Of a stretch of 64,000 bases of DNA, positions 50,658-59,645 are shown piece after piece. The notes under the pieces were generated by a model. The model was not told where the DNA came from, made no database searches, and worked only from the letters and a program-made list of their open reading frames with translations. Every line of letters begins with the position of its first letter. Positions within the stretch are counted from its first letter, which is position 1. The translations under genes were made by a program, and so were the position numbers. This DNA comes from DATKDF01 sp963752045 (lineage in GTDB: Bacteria; Acidobacteriota; Vicinamibacteria; Vicinamibacterales; SCN-69-37), in the NCBI GenBank assembly GCA_963752045.1, contig CAVVWN010000009.1, forward strand, positions 1 through 64,000. Reading direction: 5' to 3'.

Positions 50658-51653
50658 CTACGCCATCAACAGGGCGAGGAGCGCCTTCTGCGTGTGCAGG
50701 CGGTTCTCTGCCTGCTGGAAGACCACTGACTCGGGTGAGTCCATCACGCTGTCGGTCACTTCCACGCCGCGATGGGCCGGCAGGCAGTGCATGAAGAGCG
50801 TCTCGCGGCCCGAGGCGGCCATGAGCGCGTCGTTCACCTGGTAGGGCGCGAAGATGCGGGCCCGCGCGTCGCTCTCGTCTTCCTGTCCCATCGAGGCCCA
50901 GACGTCGGTGTACACCGCGTCGGCTCCTTCGACGGCCTCGAGAGGGTCGTTCGTGACGGAGACCGTGGCGCCGAACCGCGCGACGTCCTGCGCGGCGCGC
51001 ACGACGTCCGCCGGCAGTTCGTAGCCCGAGGGCGACGCCACGCGCACGTGCATGCCGAGCATCGCGCCGGCATGGGCGAGCGAGGCGGCCACGTTGTTGC
51101 CGTCGCCGACAAACGTCAGCACGCGGCCTTCGAGATTGCCGAGCGACTCTCGCAGGGTCATCATGTCGGCCAGCGCCTGGCACGGGTGCTCCTCGTCGGT
51201 CAGCGCATTGACCACGTGCAGGTTCGGCGCGGCGCGATCGAGCCGCAGCACCTTGGCCTGCTCGAACGTACGCACGATGACGCCCGCCACCCACCGCTCG
51301 AGGTTGCGCGCCACGTCTTCGACGGTCTCACGGCCGCCGAAAATCACGTCGGGAAGCGGTTCGATGACCTCACCGCCCAGCTCGCGCACGGCGATGACAA
51401 ACGTCGTTCTCGTGCGCAGCGACGGCTTCTCGAAGAGCAGCGCGACGTGCCGGCCCGCCAGCGGCTGACTGCCGATGCGGCCGACGTGCCGGTCGCGCTT
51501 CATCCGGGCGGCCACGTCGAGCAGGTGCTCGAGGCCGTCCGGGCTGAGGTCGAGCACCGACAGGAACGACTTCGGATAGTCGACGAGCCCGCTCTCGTAC
51601 TCGCTGACGAGATTCGGCCGAACGGCGGTGGCGACAGCCTTGGCAGGTTTCAT
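50658..51653 (-). CDS. argF: ArgF, ornithine carbamoyltransferase
   Basis: This enzyme transfers a carbamoyl group to ornithine to make citrulline. It has 331 residues with the carbamoyl-phosphate motif SLRTRTTF, HPCQALADMM, and the ornithine-side SMG loop (DVWASMGQED) and FMHCLPAHRG. The SMG and HCLP motifs indicate ornithine rather than acetyl- or succinyl-ornithine as substrate. A ~25-residue N-terminal extension precedes the core. It is the last gene of the minus-strand arg operon, 17 bases after argJ. Confidence 0.95.
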   Translation of the reverse strand: MKPAKAVATAVRPNLVSEYESGLVDYPKSFLSVLDLSPDGLEHLLDVAARMKRDRHVGRIGSQPLAGRHVALLFEKPSLRTRTTFVIAVRELGGEVIEPLPDVIFGGRETVEDVARNLERWVAGVIVRTFEQAKVLRLDRAAPNLHVVNALTDEEHPCQALADMMTLRESLGNLEGRVLTFVGDGNNVAASLAHAGAMLGMHVRVASPSGYELPADVVRAAQDVARFGATVSVTNDPLEAVEGADAVYTDVWASMGQEDESDARARIFAPYQVNDALMAASGRETLFMHCLPAHRGVEVTDSVMDSPESVVFQQAENRLHTQKALLALLMA

Positions 51654-51670
51654 CTTCGTGTGTCCTCTGT

Positions 51671-52891
51671 CTAGGTGCGGTACTCGGCGTTGATGCGCAC
51701 GTATTCCGCGCTGAAGTCGCAGGTCCACATGGTGGCCGCGTGCGGACCACCGGTACCGAGGTCGACGCTGACGGTGACTTCCTGTGCGGCCAGCACGCGT
51801 GCCGCCTCGGCGGCCCGGTCGTCATGCGGTACGCCGGCCACGAACAGGTCGACCGGCCCGATCGACACCGATGCCGCGTCGAGCACGAAGTCGGCGCCAG
51901 ATCGCCCGACGGCCGAGACGAGCCGGCCCCAGTTCGGGTCGCCGCCATGAATGGCGGTCTTGACGAGCGGCGAATTCGCGATGGCGCGCGCCGCAAGCCT
52001 GGCGTCGGACTCTGAGGCCGCGCCGGTCACGTGCACCGTCACGAGCTTGGTCGCGCCTTCTCCCCCGCGCACGATCTCGCGCGCGAGGTGCCCGGCAACC
52101 GCCGTGAGCGCTTCCACGAAAACCGGGTCTCCGGCCTCGGCGACGACCACGCCCGAGGCGCCCGATGCGAGGGCGAAGACGGCGTCATTGGTGGAGGGCT
52201 CGCCGTCGACCGAGATGGCATTGAAGGTCCGATCCACCACCTGCCGGAGCACGGCCTGCAGCACGGCAGGCTCAATGACTGCATCGGTCGTGAGGAAGCC
52301 GAGCATGGTGGCCATCCGCGGTTCGATCATCCCGGAGCCCTTGGCCATGCCACCCACCGTGTAGGTGCCCGACGGGCTGTCGACGACAACCGCGTACGAC
52401 TTGGGGAACGGGTCGGTCGTCATGATCGCGGCGGCCGCATCGTCGTGGGCGTCGGCACGCAGGGCGTGGCGTGCCGCGGTGACGCCGCGCCGGACCTTCT
52501 CGATGTCGAGCGGCACGCCGATCACGCCGGTGGAGGCGACGAGCGCGTGGTGCGCCGCGCAGCCGACGGCCTCGGCGGCGGCGCCGGCCATGGCCCGCGC
52601 CACCTCGAAGCCGGCTCGTCCGGTGCAGGCGTTGGCGCACCCGCTGTTGGTGACGATGACTGCTGCGAGACCGTTGGAAGCGGCCAGGTGCTCGCGGGAC
52701 ACGACCACGGGGGCGGCGACGGCCTTGTTGGTCGTGAAGACCGCGGCGGCGGGCACCGGGCCGTCGGCGGCCACGAGCGCCAGGTCGAGCGGCGCCACCG
52801 CATCGGCCGTGCGCCGTTTGATGCCGCACGACACGCCGGCCGCCCGGAAACCGGCCGGGGCCGTCACGCCGCCTGGGATGGGACGGATCAT
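51671..52891 (-). CDS. argJ: ArgJ, ornithine acetyltransferase
   Basis: ArgJ recycles the acetyl group from N-acetylornithine to glutamate, making the arginine pathway cyclic; some forms also use acetyl-CoA. It has 406 residues. The self-cleavage site is KGSGMIEPRMATMLGF, in which the Thr becomes the catalytic N-terminus of the beta chain. VIVTNSGCANACTG and DPNWGRL are further family motifs. With argA also present, acetyl input and recycling are both encoded. The start ATG 52891 lies 13 bases after argA; the longer frame runs into that gene. Confidence 0.95.
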   Translation of the reverse strand: MIRPIPGGVTAPAGFRAAGVSCGIKRRTADAVAPLDLALVAADGPVPAAAVFTTNKAVAAPVVVSREHLAASNGLAAVIVTNSGCANACTGRAGFEVARAMAGAAAEAVGCAAHHALVASTGVIGVPLDIEKVRRGVTAARHALRADAHDDAAAAIMTTDPFPKSYAVVVDSPSGTYTVGGMAKGSGMIEPRMATMLGFLTTDAVIEPAVLQAVLRQVVDRTFNAISVDGEPSTNDAVFALASGASGVVVAEAGDPVFVEALTAVAGHLAREIVRGGEGATKLVTVHVTGAASESDARLAARAIANSPLVKTAIHGGDPNWGRLVSAVGRSGADFVLDAASVSIGPVDLFVAGVPHDDRAAEAARVLAAQEVTVSVDLGTGGPHAATMWTCDFSAEYVRINAEYRT

Positions 52892-52904
52892 GGCGCGGCC
52901 GGCC

Positions 52905-53411
52905 TCAGGCGACCTTCGCCGCGGCCGGCGCGCTGTACCGCCGAACCGCGTCGAGCGGCAGGAGCATCGCGTACTGCGAGCAATTGCGGAACAGGGGGCA
53001 CCCGAGACAGGTGCCCGCGATTTTCTCGGGCACCCACACGTGCGGCACGATCGAGAAGTTCTGGCGGATGAAGAAGCGCGGGTCGTGCGTGAACGCCGTG
53101 AGCGTCCGGAAGCCCGCGGCGTGCGCGCGGGTGCGCATCTCGCCCACCAGGCGTGCGGCGAGGCCCACGCGCCGGAAATCACGGGCCACCACGAGCGAGC
53201 GAACCTCGGCGACCGACGTCGACAGCGGCGCGAGCTCCGCGCACGCCTTGATGCTGCCGGCCACGTCGCAGACCACGAAGCGGCCGGCATGACGCCTGAG
53301 GTCGTCGAGGTCCCGCGGCAGCAGGTGTCCCTCGTCGAGGTTCGAGCTGATGAGCGCGTAGAGCGCATCGGCATCGGCGGCCGTGGCCGTTCGCAGGATG
53401 AGGTCGGTCAA
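52905..53411 (-). CDS. argA: Short-form N-acetylglutamate synthase (GNAT, ArgA-type)
   Basis: This stand-alone GNAT acetyltransferase of 168 residues corresponds to the short ArgA form without the amino-acid-kinase domain. The acetyl-CoA site is EVRSLVVARDFRRVGLAARLV. The cysteine-rich C-terminal block (KIAGTCLGCPLFRNCSQYAM) is typical of this subfamily. It makes N-acetylglutamate, the entry step. It overlaps argD by four bases and lies between argD and argJ. Confidence 0.88.
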   Translation of the reverse strand: MTDLILRTATAADADALYALISSNLDEGHLLPRDLDDLRRHAGRFVVCDVAGSIKACAELAPLSTSVAEVRSLVVARDFRRVGLAARLVGEMRTRAHAAGFRTLTAFTHDPRFFIRQNFSIVPHVWVPEKIAGTCLGCPLFRNCSQYAMLLPLDAVRRYSAPAAAKVA

Positions 53412-54628
53412 CTTGTGGCTCCTTGCCGGGTGACGGCGTCGAGAGACGCATCGAGAATGCCCACGGCCTCGTCGACGTCCGATTCGCTCACGATGAACGG
53501 CGGCAGCATGCGGACGACGGTGGTGGACGTGCGGTTGACGAGCAGTCCGCGCTCGAAGGCGGCGGTGACGACCGGCGCGGCGTCGAAGGCGAGGTCGAGT
53601 GCGGCGATGAGGCCCGCACCGCGGACTTCCTTGACCGACGCCGAGTGCCTGAGCCCGAGCTCGCGCAACCGCGAGGCGAGGTGAGCCGACACCCGCCGGA
53701 TCGACTGCAACAGGCCGCCGTCGAGCTCATCGAGGAAGACGAGGGCCGCGCGGCACGCGAGCAGGTTGCCGCCGTACGTGGTGCCATGGTCGCCCGGCGA
53801 GAGCGTGTCGGCGACCGCCTGCCGCATCACCGCCGCGCCGACGGGAACACCGGCGCCGAGCGCCTTGCCGAGCGCGACCAGATCCGGCGAGAGGCCCACC
53901 AGATGGCTGGCGAGAAACGCGCCCGTGCGCCCGCTGCCCGACTGCACTTCGTCGGCGATGATGAGCGCGCCGGTGCGCTCGCGCGCGGCGTGCAGCGCCG
54001 CGACCAGATCGCGTGAGATCGGCCGCACGCCGCCCTCGCCCTGAATGGGCTCGATGATGATGGCGGCCGTGTCCTCGTCCACGATGGCATCGAGCAGCCA
54101 CGGCTCGGCCGGGCTCGCGAACTTCACGTCCGGAATGAGCGGCGAGAACGGCTCGCGGTAATGCGGATCCCAGGTCACCGAAAGCGAGCCCATCGTTCGG
54201 CCGTGGAAGGCGTTGGTGAACGCGACGATCTTCGTGCGCCGCGTCTCTCGCTTGGCGTGCCAGTAGCGGCGCGCAAATTTCAGGCAGGCCTCGTTGGCCT
54301 CGGTGCCGCTGTTGCAGAAGAACACGCGGTCGAGTCCGGTGTGCTGGACGAGACGCGCGGCGAGCGTTCCCTGCAACGGGTGGTGGTACAGGTTCGACGT
54401 GTGGATGAGCGTGGCCGCCTGATCGGCGACTGCCTGCGCGAGGCCCGGATGCGCGTGGCCGAGCGACGCGACGCCGATACCCGACAGGAAGTCGAGGTAC
54501 GCCCGTCCGCCGTCGTCGATGAGGCGCATGCCGTCGCCCCGGACGAAGACCACCGGAAGCCGCTTGTAGATCTGCAGCACGTACTGCGCGTCGAGGGCCT
54601 TGATGTCGTGCGTCGTGTCTGTCGCCAT
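53408..54628 (-). CDS. argD: ArgD, acetylornithine aminotransferase
   Basis: This class III PLP aminotransferase converts N-acetylglutamate semialdehyde to N-acetylornithine. It has 406 residues with FLSGIGVASLGHAHP, FFCNSGTEANEACLKFAR, AFHGRTMGSLS and EPIQGEGGV. IIADEVQSGSGRTG follows, with the PLP lysine in DLVALGKALGAGVP. ATG 54628 was chosen because the frame upstream is Arg/Thr-rich and enters argB DNA. Confidence 0.95.
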   Translation of the reverse strand: MATDTTHDIKALDAQYVLQIYKRLPVVFVRGDGMRLIDDGGRAYLDFLSGIGVASLGHAHPGLAQAVADQAATLIHTSNLYHHPLQGTLAARLVQHTGLDRVFFCNSGTEANEACLKFARRYWHAKRETRRTKIVAFTNAFHGRTMGSLSVTWDPHYREPFSPLIPDVKFASPAEPWLLDAIVDEDTAAIIIEPIQGEGGVRPISRDLVAALHAARERTGALIIADEVQSGSGRTGAFLASHLVGLSPDLVALGKALGAGVPVGAAVMRQAVADTLSPGDHGTTYGGNLLACRAALVFLDELDGGLLQSIRRVSAHLASRLRELGLRHSASVKEVRGAGLIAALDLAFDAAPVVTAAFERGLLVNRTSTTVVRMLPPFIVSESDVDEAVGILDASLDAVTRQGATS

Positions 54629-54665
54629 TCCGGATCCTGTTCCCTGTGTCCGTCTTCGCGTCCTG

Positions 54666-55511
54666 CTACGTCCGCGTCCCGGCCGACGCCAGAACCGGCG
54701 CCTGAACGAGCACCGTGCCGGGCGCGGCGTCGAGGTCGCCTGTTGAACCGAGCGCGCGGCCGTCGATGATGCGCACGCGAGACACCCCGTCGGCGAGAGC
54801 CTCGCGACTCGACAGAAGCTTGGCAACCATGCCGGCCGCCGCCGTGCCGTTGGCAATCACGGCGTCGATGCCGGCCGGATCGAGCGTATCGATCGTGCGC
54901 CCGTCGACGTCGAGAACGCCGGCCGTCGTGCCGGCGATCACGAGCTCGCCGGCGCCGAGCATGGCCGCGAGCCGGCAGGCCATCACGTCGGCGTTGACGT
55001 TGAGAATCGCCGGACCGTCGGCCCCTGCCGGAGACTTCTCGAGGCCGAGGCTGGCGATGACGGGCACGTACCCGTTCACGAGAAGCAGTTCGACGAGGGC
55101 GGTGTCCGGTTCCTCCGGATCTCCCACCAGTCCCAGGTCGACCACCTCGCCAGACGCCGTGCGGTGAGCTGAAGCTCGCAGGGCCCGGCCCAGGCCGGCA
55201 TCGACGCCCGACAGGCCGACCGCCGGCACACCGGCGCCAACGAGCGCCGCGACGAGCTCGGTGTTGGCAAGGCCTCCAAGCACCGAGACGACGACGTCGA
55301 GCGTGTTCCGGTCGGTCACCCGCAACCCATCGATCTTCTCAGGTGCGAGACCCTGGCGGGCCATGGCCGCATCGACGGCACGTCCGCCGCCGTGCACGAT
55401 GACGAGCGGCCTGACCGCCGCAAACGCCGCGGCGGCAGACGCCATGCGCATGCGGTCGGCGGCCGTTTCCACCAGCTCGCCGCCGAGCTTGAGCACGAGC
55501 GGCCCGGTCAC
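54666..55511 (-). CDS. argB: ArgB, acetylglutamate kinase
   Basis: This amino-acid kinase phosphorylates N-acetylglutamate. It has 281 residues with LVLKLGGELVE at the N-terminus, LVIVHGGGRAVDAAM, DGLRVTD and LNVNADVMACRLA. GTTAGVLD and the C-terminal IDGRAL follow. GTG 55511 overlaps the argC stop (GTGA) and places the first strand at the right distance. Feedback sensitivity to arginine cannot be judged by eye. Confidence 0.95.
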   Translation of the reverse strand: MTGPLVLKLGGELVETAADRMRMASAAAAFAAVRPLVIVHGGGRAVDAAMARQGLAPEKIDGLRVTDRNTLDVVVSVLGGLANTELVAALVGAGVPAVGLSGVDAGLGRALRASAHRTASGEVVDLGLVGDPEEPDTALVELLLVNGYVPVIASLGLEKSPAGADGPAILNVNADVMACRLAAMLGAGELVIAGTTAGVLDVDGRTIDTLDPAGIDAVIANGTAAAGMVAKLLSSREALADGVSRVRIIDGRALGSTGDLDAAPGTVLVQAPVLASAGTRT

Positions 55512-56515
55512 AGCAGGCCCGCCTTCTCGTCGAGGCCGCAGGCCACATTGAAGTTCTGCACGGCCTGGCCGGCCGCGCCCTTCACCAGGTTGTCGAGACA
55601 CGAGACGACGACGAGCCGGCGGGTCGAGGCCTCGAATCGCCAGCCGATGTCGCAGAAGTTCGTCCAGGCCACGTGCTTGATCTCGGGCAGGGCCTCGCCG
55701 GTGAGCCGGACGAACGGCTCGTGGCCATAGGCGGACGTGAACGCATCGGCGATTGCCTCATCGGTGGTGCCGGGCACGGCCTTGAGGTAGATCGTCTCGA
55801 GGATGCCGCGGTCGAGCGGCACGAGGTGCGGGACGAACGTCACCTCGGCCCCGAGCTCCTGCTCCATCTCGGCCACGTGACGATGTCCGAGCACGCCGTA
55901 GGCGGCAACCGAACCGTGATTCTCGGAGAAATGCGTGCGATCGGTCGCGGCCCGGCCCGCGCCCGAAATGCCGGACTTGGCGTCGACCACGACGCCGGCG
56001 GCCGTATCGATCAGGCCGGCCTTCACGAGCGGCAGCAGCGAGAGCAGAGCCGCCGTCGGATAGCAGCCCGGGTTGGCGATGAGCGCAGCCTCGCCGAGCT
56101 CGTGCTTGTAGTGCTCGGTCAGGCCGTAGGCGGCGCCGGCCGGCAGGGCCTTCGTGTCCGGGTACCAGCGTGCCCGCGCGCCGGCGTCGCGGATGCGGAA
56201 TGCGCCGGACAGATCGATGACGCGCACACCATGATCAATGAGGGGCGGCGCCAGGTCGGCTGCGGCCTGTTCGGGCACGGCCAGGAATGCCACGTCGAGG
56301 TCGCGCCGCAGCCGGTCCGTGTCGAGCGGTTCCAGCTGGCCGTCCCAGATTCGGTTCAGCCTGGGCAGGGGCCGTGCCGCCGAGCTCGCGCTCGAGGACA
56401 TCGCCAGGTCGAGCCGGGCGTGGGGATGACGAGCGAGCAGAGCCACGAGCTCCTGGCCCGCGTACCCCGTTGCGCCGACGACCGCAACCCTCACTGGCGA
56501 CGAATACATATTCAT
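55508..56515 (-). CDS. argC: ArgC, N-acetyl-gamma-glutamyl-phosphate reductase
   Basis: This NADPH-dependent reductase has 335 residues. The nucleotide motif is VAVVGATGYAGQELV and the catalytic cysteine is in IANPGCYPTA. KSGISGAGR and the C-terminal HDKxx-equivalent region with NLVKGAAGQAVQN are also present. It is the first gene of the minus-strand arg operon. ATG 56515 and ATG 56509 are both possible; neither has a Shine-Dalgarno, and the promoter candidate ends only about 12 bases upstream, so the message may be almost leaderless. Confidence 0.95.
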   Translation of the reverse strand: MNMYSSPVRVAVVGATGYAGQELVALLARHPHARLDLAMSSSASSAARPLPRLNRIWDGQLEPLDTDRLRRDLDVAFLAVPEQAAADLAPPLIDHGVRVIDLSGAFRIRDAGARARWYPDTKALPAGAAYGLTEHYKHELGEAALIANPGCYPTAALLSLLPLVKAGLIDTAAGVVVDAKSGISGAGRAATDRTHFSENHGSVAAYGVLGHRHVAEMEQELGAEVTFVPHLVPLDRGILETIYLKAVPGTTDEAIADAFTSAYGHEPFVRLTGEALPEIKHVAWTNFCDIGWRFEASTRRLVVVSCLDNLVKGAAGQAVQNFNVACGLDEKAGLL

Positions 56516-56526
56516 CAGAAACGTTA

Positions 56527-56556
56527 GATATACACGTCTGGATTCCGCCGAGTCAA
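56527..56556 (-). promoter_or_regulatory. argC promoter candidate
   Basis: On the minus strand, TTGACT (56556-56551), an 18-base spacer and TATATC (56532-56527). The region is clearly AT-rich against its surroundings. Confidence 0.6.
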
Positions 56557-56575
56557 GTTCCAGTACCGAAATTAC

Positions 56576-56606
56576 TTGATTTTTCGATATGCAACCTCTG
56601 TATAAT
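56576..56606 (+). promoter_or_regulatory. argR promoter candidate
   Basis: A perfect TATAAT lies at 56601-56606. TTGATT (56576-56581) is 19 bases upstream, a long spacer, so the -35 is less certain. The argR ATG follows at 56628. Confidence 0.6.
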
Positions 56607-56618
56607 CTTCTGTCGTTC

Positions 56619-56633
56619 TGAATAAATATGAAA
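56619..56633 (+). promoter_or_regulatory. ARG-box-like site over the argR start
   Basis: TGAATAAATATGAAA resembles an ArgR operator (TGAAT, AT-rich centre, imperfect right half) and overlaps the argR initiation codon. Autoregulation and control of the divergent argC promoter are plausible. Confidence 0.4.
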
Positions 56634-57077
56634 TCCTGGAGGCAGGCACAGATCCTCGAAGTCATCGATCGCGAGGCCGTCACCTCGCAGGAGGAGCTTC
56701 GCCAGCGGCTCTCCACCAGGGGCATCTCCGCCACTCAAGCGACTATCTCTAGAGATCTAAAGGACTTAGGTCTCGTCAAGCGCGCCGGGGACGGCGCCTA
56801 CGTTCGTCCGGGAGCCGAGGCCCCCGGGCCGGCCAACGGGGAGCACCTTCGTCGCGCGGTGGCAACGCTCGTCCGCGGATTCGAGAGGGTCGATTCGCTG
56901 CTGGTGGTCCGGACCGACCGGGGGCAGGCCCAGGGGCTGGCCGAGTGGATCGACCGGGCCCAACTGAGCGAGGTGGCCGGCACGATTGCGGGTGACGACA
57001 CGATCCTGCTCGTGTGCCGAGGCGGCACCGCCGCCGAGGGGCTGGAACGTCGTCTGAGGGAGATGGTGACGGCCTGA
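56628..57077 (+). CDS. argR: ArgR, arginine repressor
   Basis: This 149-residue arginine-responsive regulator has an N-terminal winged helix containing SQEELRQRLSTRGISATQATISRDLKDLGL, with the Ser-Arg recognition pair. A C-terminal hexamerisation and arginine-binding domain ends in EVAGTIAGDDTILLVC. The GTIAGDDT loop that binds arginine is intact. It heads the plus-strand arg operon and probably controls both divergent operons through the AT-rich region just upstream. Confidence 0.95.
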   Translation: MKSWRQAQILEVIDREAVTSQEELRQRLSTRGISATQATISRDLKDLGLVKRAGDGAYVRPGAEAPGPANGEHLRRAVATLVRGFERVDSLLVVRTDRGQAQGLAEWIDRAQLSEVAGTIAGDDTILLVCRGGTAAEGLERRLREMVTA

Positions 57078-57115
57078 CCCCTGGAGCGGGGGACTCCGGT
57101 CGGATGGAGCGCATG

Positions 57116-58249
57116 ATGAAGCGGATCGTTCTTGCCTATTCGGGTGGGCTTGGCACGTCGGTGGCCATTGCCTGGCTGGCCGAGAAGTACGGCGCGGAGA
57201 TTGTCGCGGTCACGATGGACCTCGGCCAGGGCAGGCAGCTCGACGACGTGCGCGAGCGGGCGCTTTCGATTGGCGCGGTCCGCGCCCACGTGCTCGATTT
57301 GCGCGAGGAGTTTGCACGCGACTACGTGCTTCCCGCACTCCAGGCCGGCGCCATCTACGAGGGACGCTACCCGCTTGCCACGGCGCTCGGCCGCCCGCTG
57401 ATGGCCCGGCACCTCGTGGAGATTGCGCGGCTCGAGGGGGCCGACGCCATCGCGCACGGCTGCACCGTCGACGCCAACGACCCGGCGCGGACCGACATCC
57501 CGGTGCGCGCGCTCGACCCCGGCCTGGCGGTCATTGCCACCGCCCGGGTGTGGGGGCCCTCGCGGGCCGAGGCGATCGCGTACGCGCGCGACCGGGGGAT
57601 TCCCGTGCCGGCGACCGCGTCGAGTCCGTACCGCATAGACACCAATCTCTGGGGTCGGTCGATTGAGTGTGGCGTGCTCGACGATCCCTGGCAGGAGCCG
57701 CCCGAAGATATCTTCGTCCTGACCCGGTCGCCCGATGGCGCGCCGGATCGGCCGGCATACGTCGAGATTGATTTCCGGCAGGGCGTGCCCGTGAGCATCA
57801 ACGGCGTGACCATGCCGCTCGTCGAGCTCATCCAGAGTCTCGAGACCATTGCCGGCGGGCATGGTGTCGGCCGCATCGACATGGTGGAGAACCAGCTGGT
57901 GGGGCTGAAGTCGCGGGAAGTGTACGAGGCGCCGGCTGCCGTCGCCCTGCATGTCGCGCACGCCGATCTCCAGCGATTCGTCGTCCCGCGCGAGCTCGAC
58001 CGCATCGGCTCGCATCTCTCTGTTGCCTACGCCGATCTGGTCTACGGCGGTCTGTGGTTCACGCCGACGCGTGAGGCGATCGACGCCTGCGTCGCCAGGA
58101 TCCAGCAGCAGGTGACGGGCACGATTCGCCTCAGGTTGTTCAAGGGCGCCTGCCAGGTGGTCGGACGGAAGTCGCCGTTCGCGCTGTACGATCGAGGCCG
58201 GGCCGCCGAGGCGGCCGCCGAGCCCGAATCGGCCGGCGCGAAAGGATAG
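57116..58249 (+). CDS. argG: ArgG, argininosuccinate synthase with altered active-site motifs
   Basis: This enzyme should join citrulline and aspartate with ATP. Most family sequence is clear: YEGRYPLATALGRPLMARHLVEIA, SIECGVLDDPWQEPPEDIF, EIDFRQGVPVSING and GVGRIDMVENQLVGLKSREVYEAPAA. Two signature motifs differ. The ATP loop SGGLDTS reads SGGLGTS (residues 9-15), losing its Asp. The substrate loop GCTGKGNDQVRFE reads GCTVDANDPARTD (115-127). ATG 57116 has GGAG six bases upstream and gives 377 residues; ATG 57104 and 57113 are alternatives. argH follows after 10 bases, so a role in arginine synthesis is still the best call. Confidence 0.88.
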   Translation: MKRIVLAYSGGLGTSVAIAWLAEKYGAEIVAVTMDLGQGRQLDDVRERALSIGAVRAHVLDLREEFARDYVLPALQAGAIYEGRYPLATALGRPLMARHLVEIARLEGADAIAHGCTVDANDPARTDIPVRALDPGLAVIATARVWGPSRAEAIAYARDRGIPVPATASSPYRIDTNLWGRSIECGVLDDPWQEPPEDIFVLTRSPDGAPDRPAYVEIDFRQGVPVSINGVTMPLVELIQSLETIAGGHGVGRIDMVENQLVGLKSREVYEAPAAVALHVAHADLQRFVVPRELDRIGSHLSVAYADLVYGGLWFTPTREAIDACVARIQQQVTGTIRLRLFKGACQVVGRKSPFALYDRGRAAEAAAEPESAGAKG

Positions 58250-58259
58250 GCATAAAAAT

Positions 58260-59645
58260 ATGTGGTCCGGCCGCTTCTCGGGTCCTCCGAACGCGCAGCT
58301 CTTCGATTTCGGCAAGTCGCTCGGCGTCGACCGGCGCCTTCTGGCCGATGACATTCGCGGCAGTCAAGCATGGGCCGAGGCGCTCGGGCGCGCCGGCGTG
58401 CTCGAGGCTGGCGACGTTGGGGCCATCGTCAGAGGGCTCGAGTCGATCCGGGCCGCGGTCGAGGCCGATCCGTCGATCGTCGACGCGGCGCCGGACGAGG
58501 ACGTGCACTCGCTCGTCGAGCGCCTGCTCATCGAGTCCATCGGTGATGCCGGCCGCCGGTTGCACACCGGGCGGTCGAGAAACGAGCAGGTGTCGCTCGA
58601 CACGCGTCTCTATCTGCGGCGCCGCATTCCCGAGCTGCAGCACGGCCTGACCGACCTCGTGGCTGCCTTCGCCGAACAGGCCGACGAGGCCGGCGCGGCC
58701 GTGATGCCCTCGTACACGCACATGCGACGCGCGCAGCCGGTGCTCGTGGCGCACATGTGGCTCGCGCATGCGGCCGCCATTCGCAGGGACGTGGCTCGAC
58801 TGGAAACCGTTGCCGCCGATGCTGACTGGATGCCGCTCGGGTCGGGGGCGATCGCCGGGACGGCCTACCATATCGATACGGCCTGGCTGGCCGCACGTCT
58901 CGGGTTCAGCCGCGTCGTTTCGAACAGCATGGATACGTCCGGCGATCGCGATTTCGTCGCCTCGTTCCTGTTCGCGTGCACGATGGCGATGACGCACCTC
59001 TCGCGCCTCGCCGAAGACGTGATTCTGTTCACGTCGGAAGAATTCGGCTTCTTCGACCTGGCCGACGAGGTGGCCACCGGGTCGAGCCTGATGCCCCAGA
59101 AGAAGAACCCCGATCCGATGGAGCTCGTTCGCGGCAAGGCGGGCACCGTCCTCGGGCTGCTCACCGGGTGGCTGGCGGCGATGAAGGGCACGCCGCTCGG
59201 CTACAACAAGGACTATCAAGAAGACAAAGCGACGCTCTTTTCGGCCGAAGACACGCTTGCCGGCTGCGCGATGGCCTCGGCCGCCATCGTGCGCGCGATG
59301 CGCCCGAAACCGGAGCGCATGCGTGAGGCCGCCTCCGGTCTGCTCCTTGCGACCGAAGTGGCCGACTACCTGGTGGCGCGCGGCATGCCGTTCCGGTCGG
59401 CGCACGAGCTCACCGGGCGCATCGTTCGCGAACTCGTGGCCGCGGGCCGCGATTTCGGCGCGCTCACACTCGCCGACTGGCGCGCCTACGACCCGCGGTT
59501 CGACGAGGGCATCTTCGCCGCCATCACGCCGGAGTCGGCGGTCCGCGCGCGGCTGACGCCGCAGTCGACCAACCCGGCGGCCGTGGCCGCCGCGCTCGCC
59601 GACACGCGCGCCTGGATTGCCGCGCGCGCCGGGAGCCGGTCCTGA
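58260..59645 (+). CDS. argH: ArgH, argininosuccinate lyase
   Basis: This final enzyme of arginine synthesis splits argininosuccinate to arginine and fumarate. It has 461 residues: MWSGRFSGPPN at the N-terminus, HTGRSRNEQVSLDTRLYLR, SYTHMRRAQPV and the superfamily signature GSSLMPQKKNPDPMEL with the mobile catalytic serine loop. The helical core is complete. Its stop overlaps the probable CTG start of the following HAD gene. Confidence 0.96.
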   Translation: MWSGRFSGPPNAQLFDFGKSLGVDRRLLADDIRGSQAWAEALGRAGVLEAGDVGAIVRGLESIRAAVEADPSIVDAAPDEDVHSLVERLLIESIGDAGRRLHTGRSRNEQVSLDTRLYLRRRIPELQHGLTDLVAAFAEQADEAGAAVMPSYTHMRRAQPVLVAHMWLAHAAAIRRDVARLETVAADADWMPLGSGAIAGTAYHIDTAWLAARLGFSRVVSNSMDTSGDRDFVASFLFACTMAMTHLSRLAEDVILFTSEEFGFFDLADEVATGSSLMPQKKNPDPMELVRGKAGTVLGLLTGWLAAMKGTPLGYNKDYQEDKATLFSAEDTLAGCAMASAAIVRAMRPKPERMREAASGLLLATEVADYLVARGMPFRSAHELTGRIVRELVAAGRDFGALTLADWRAYDPRFDEGIFAAITPESAVRARLTPQSTNPAAVAAALADTRAWIAARAGSRS

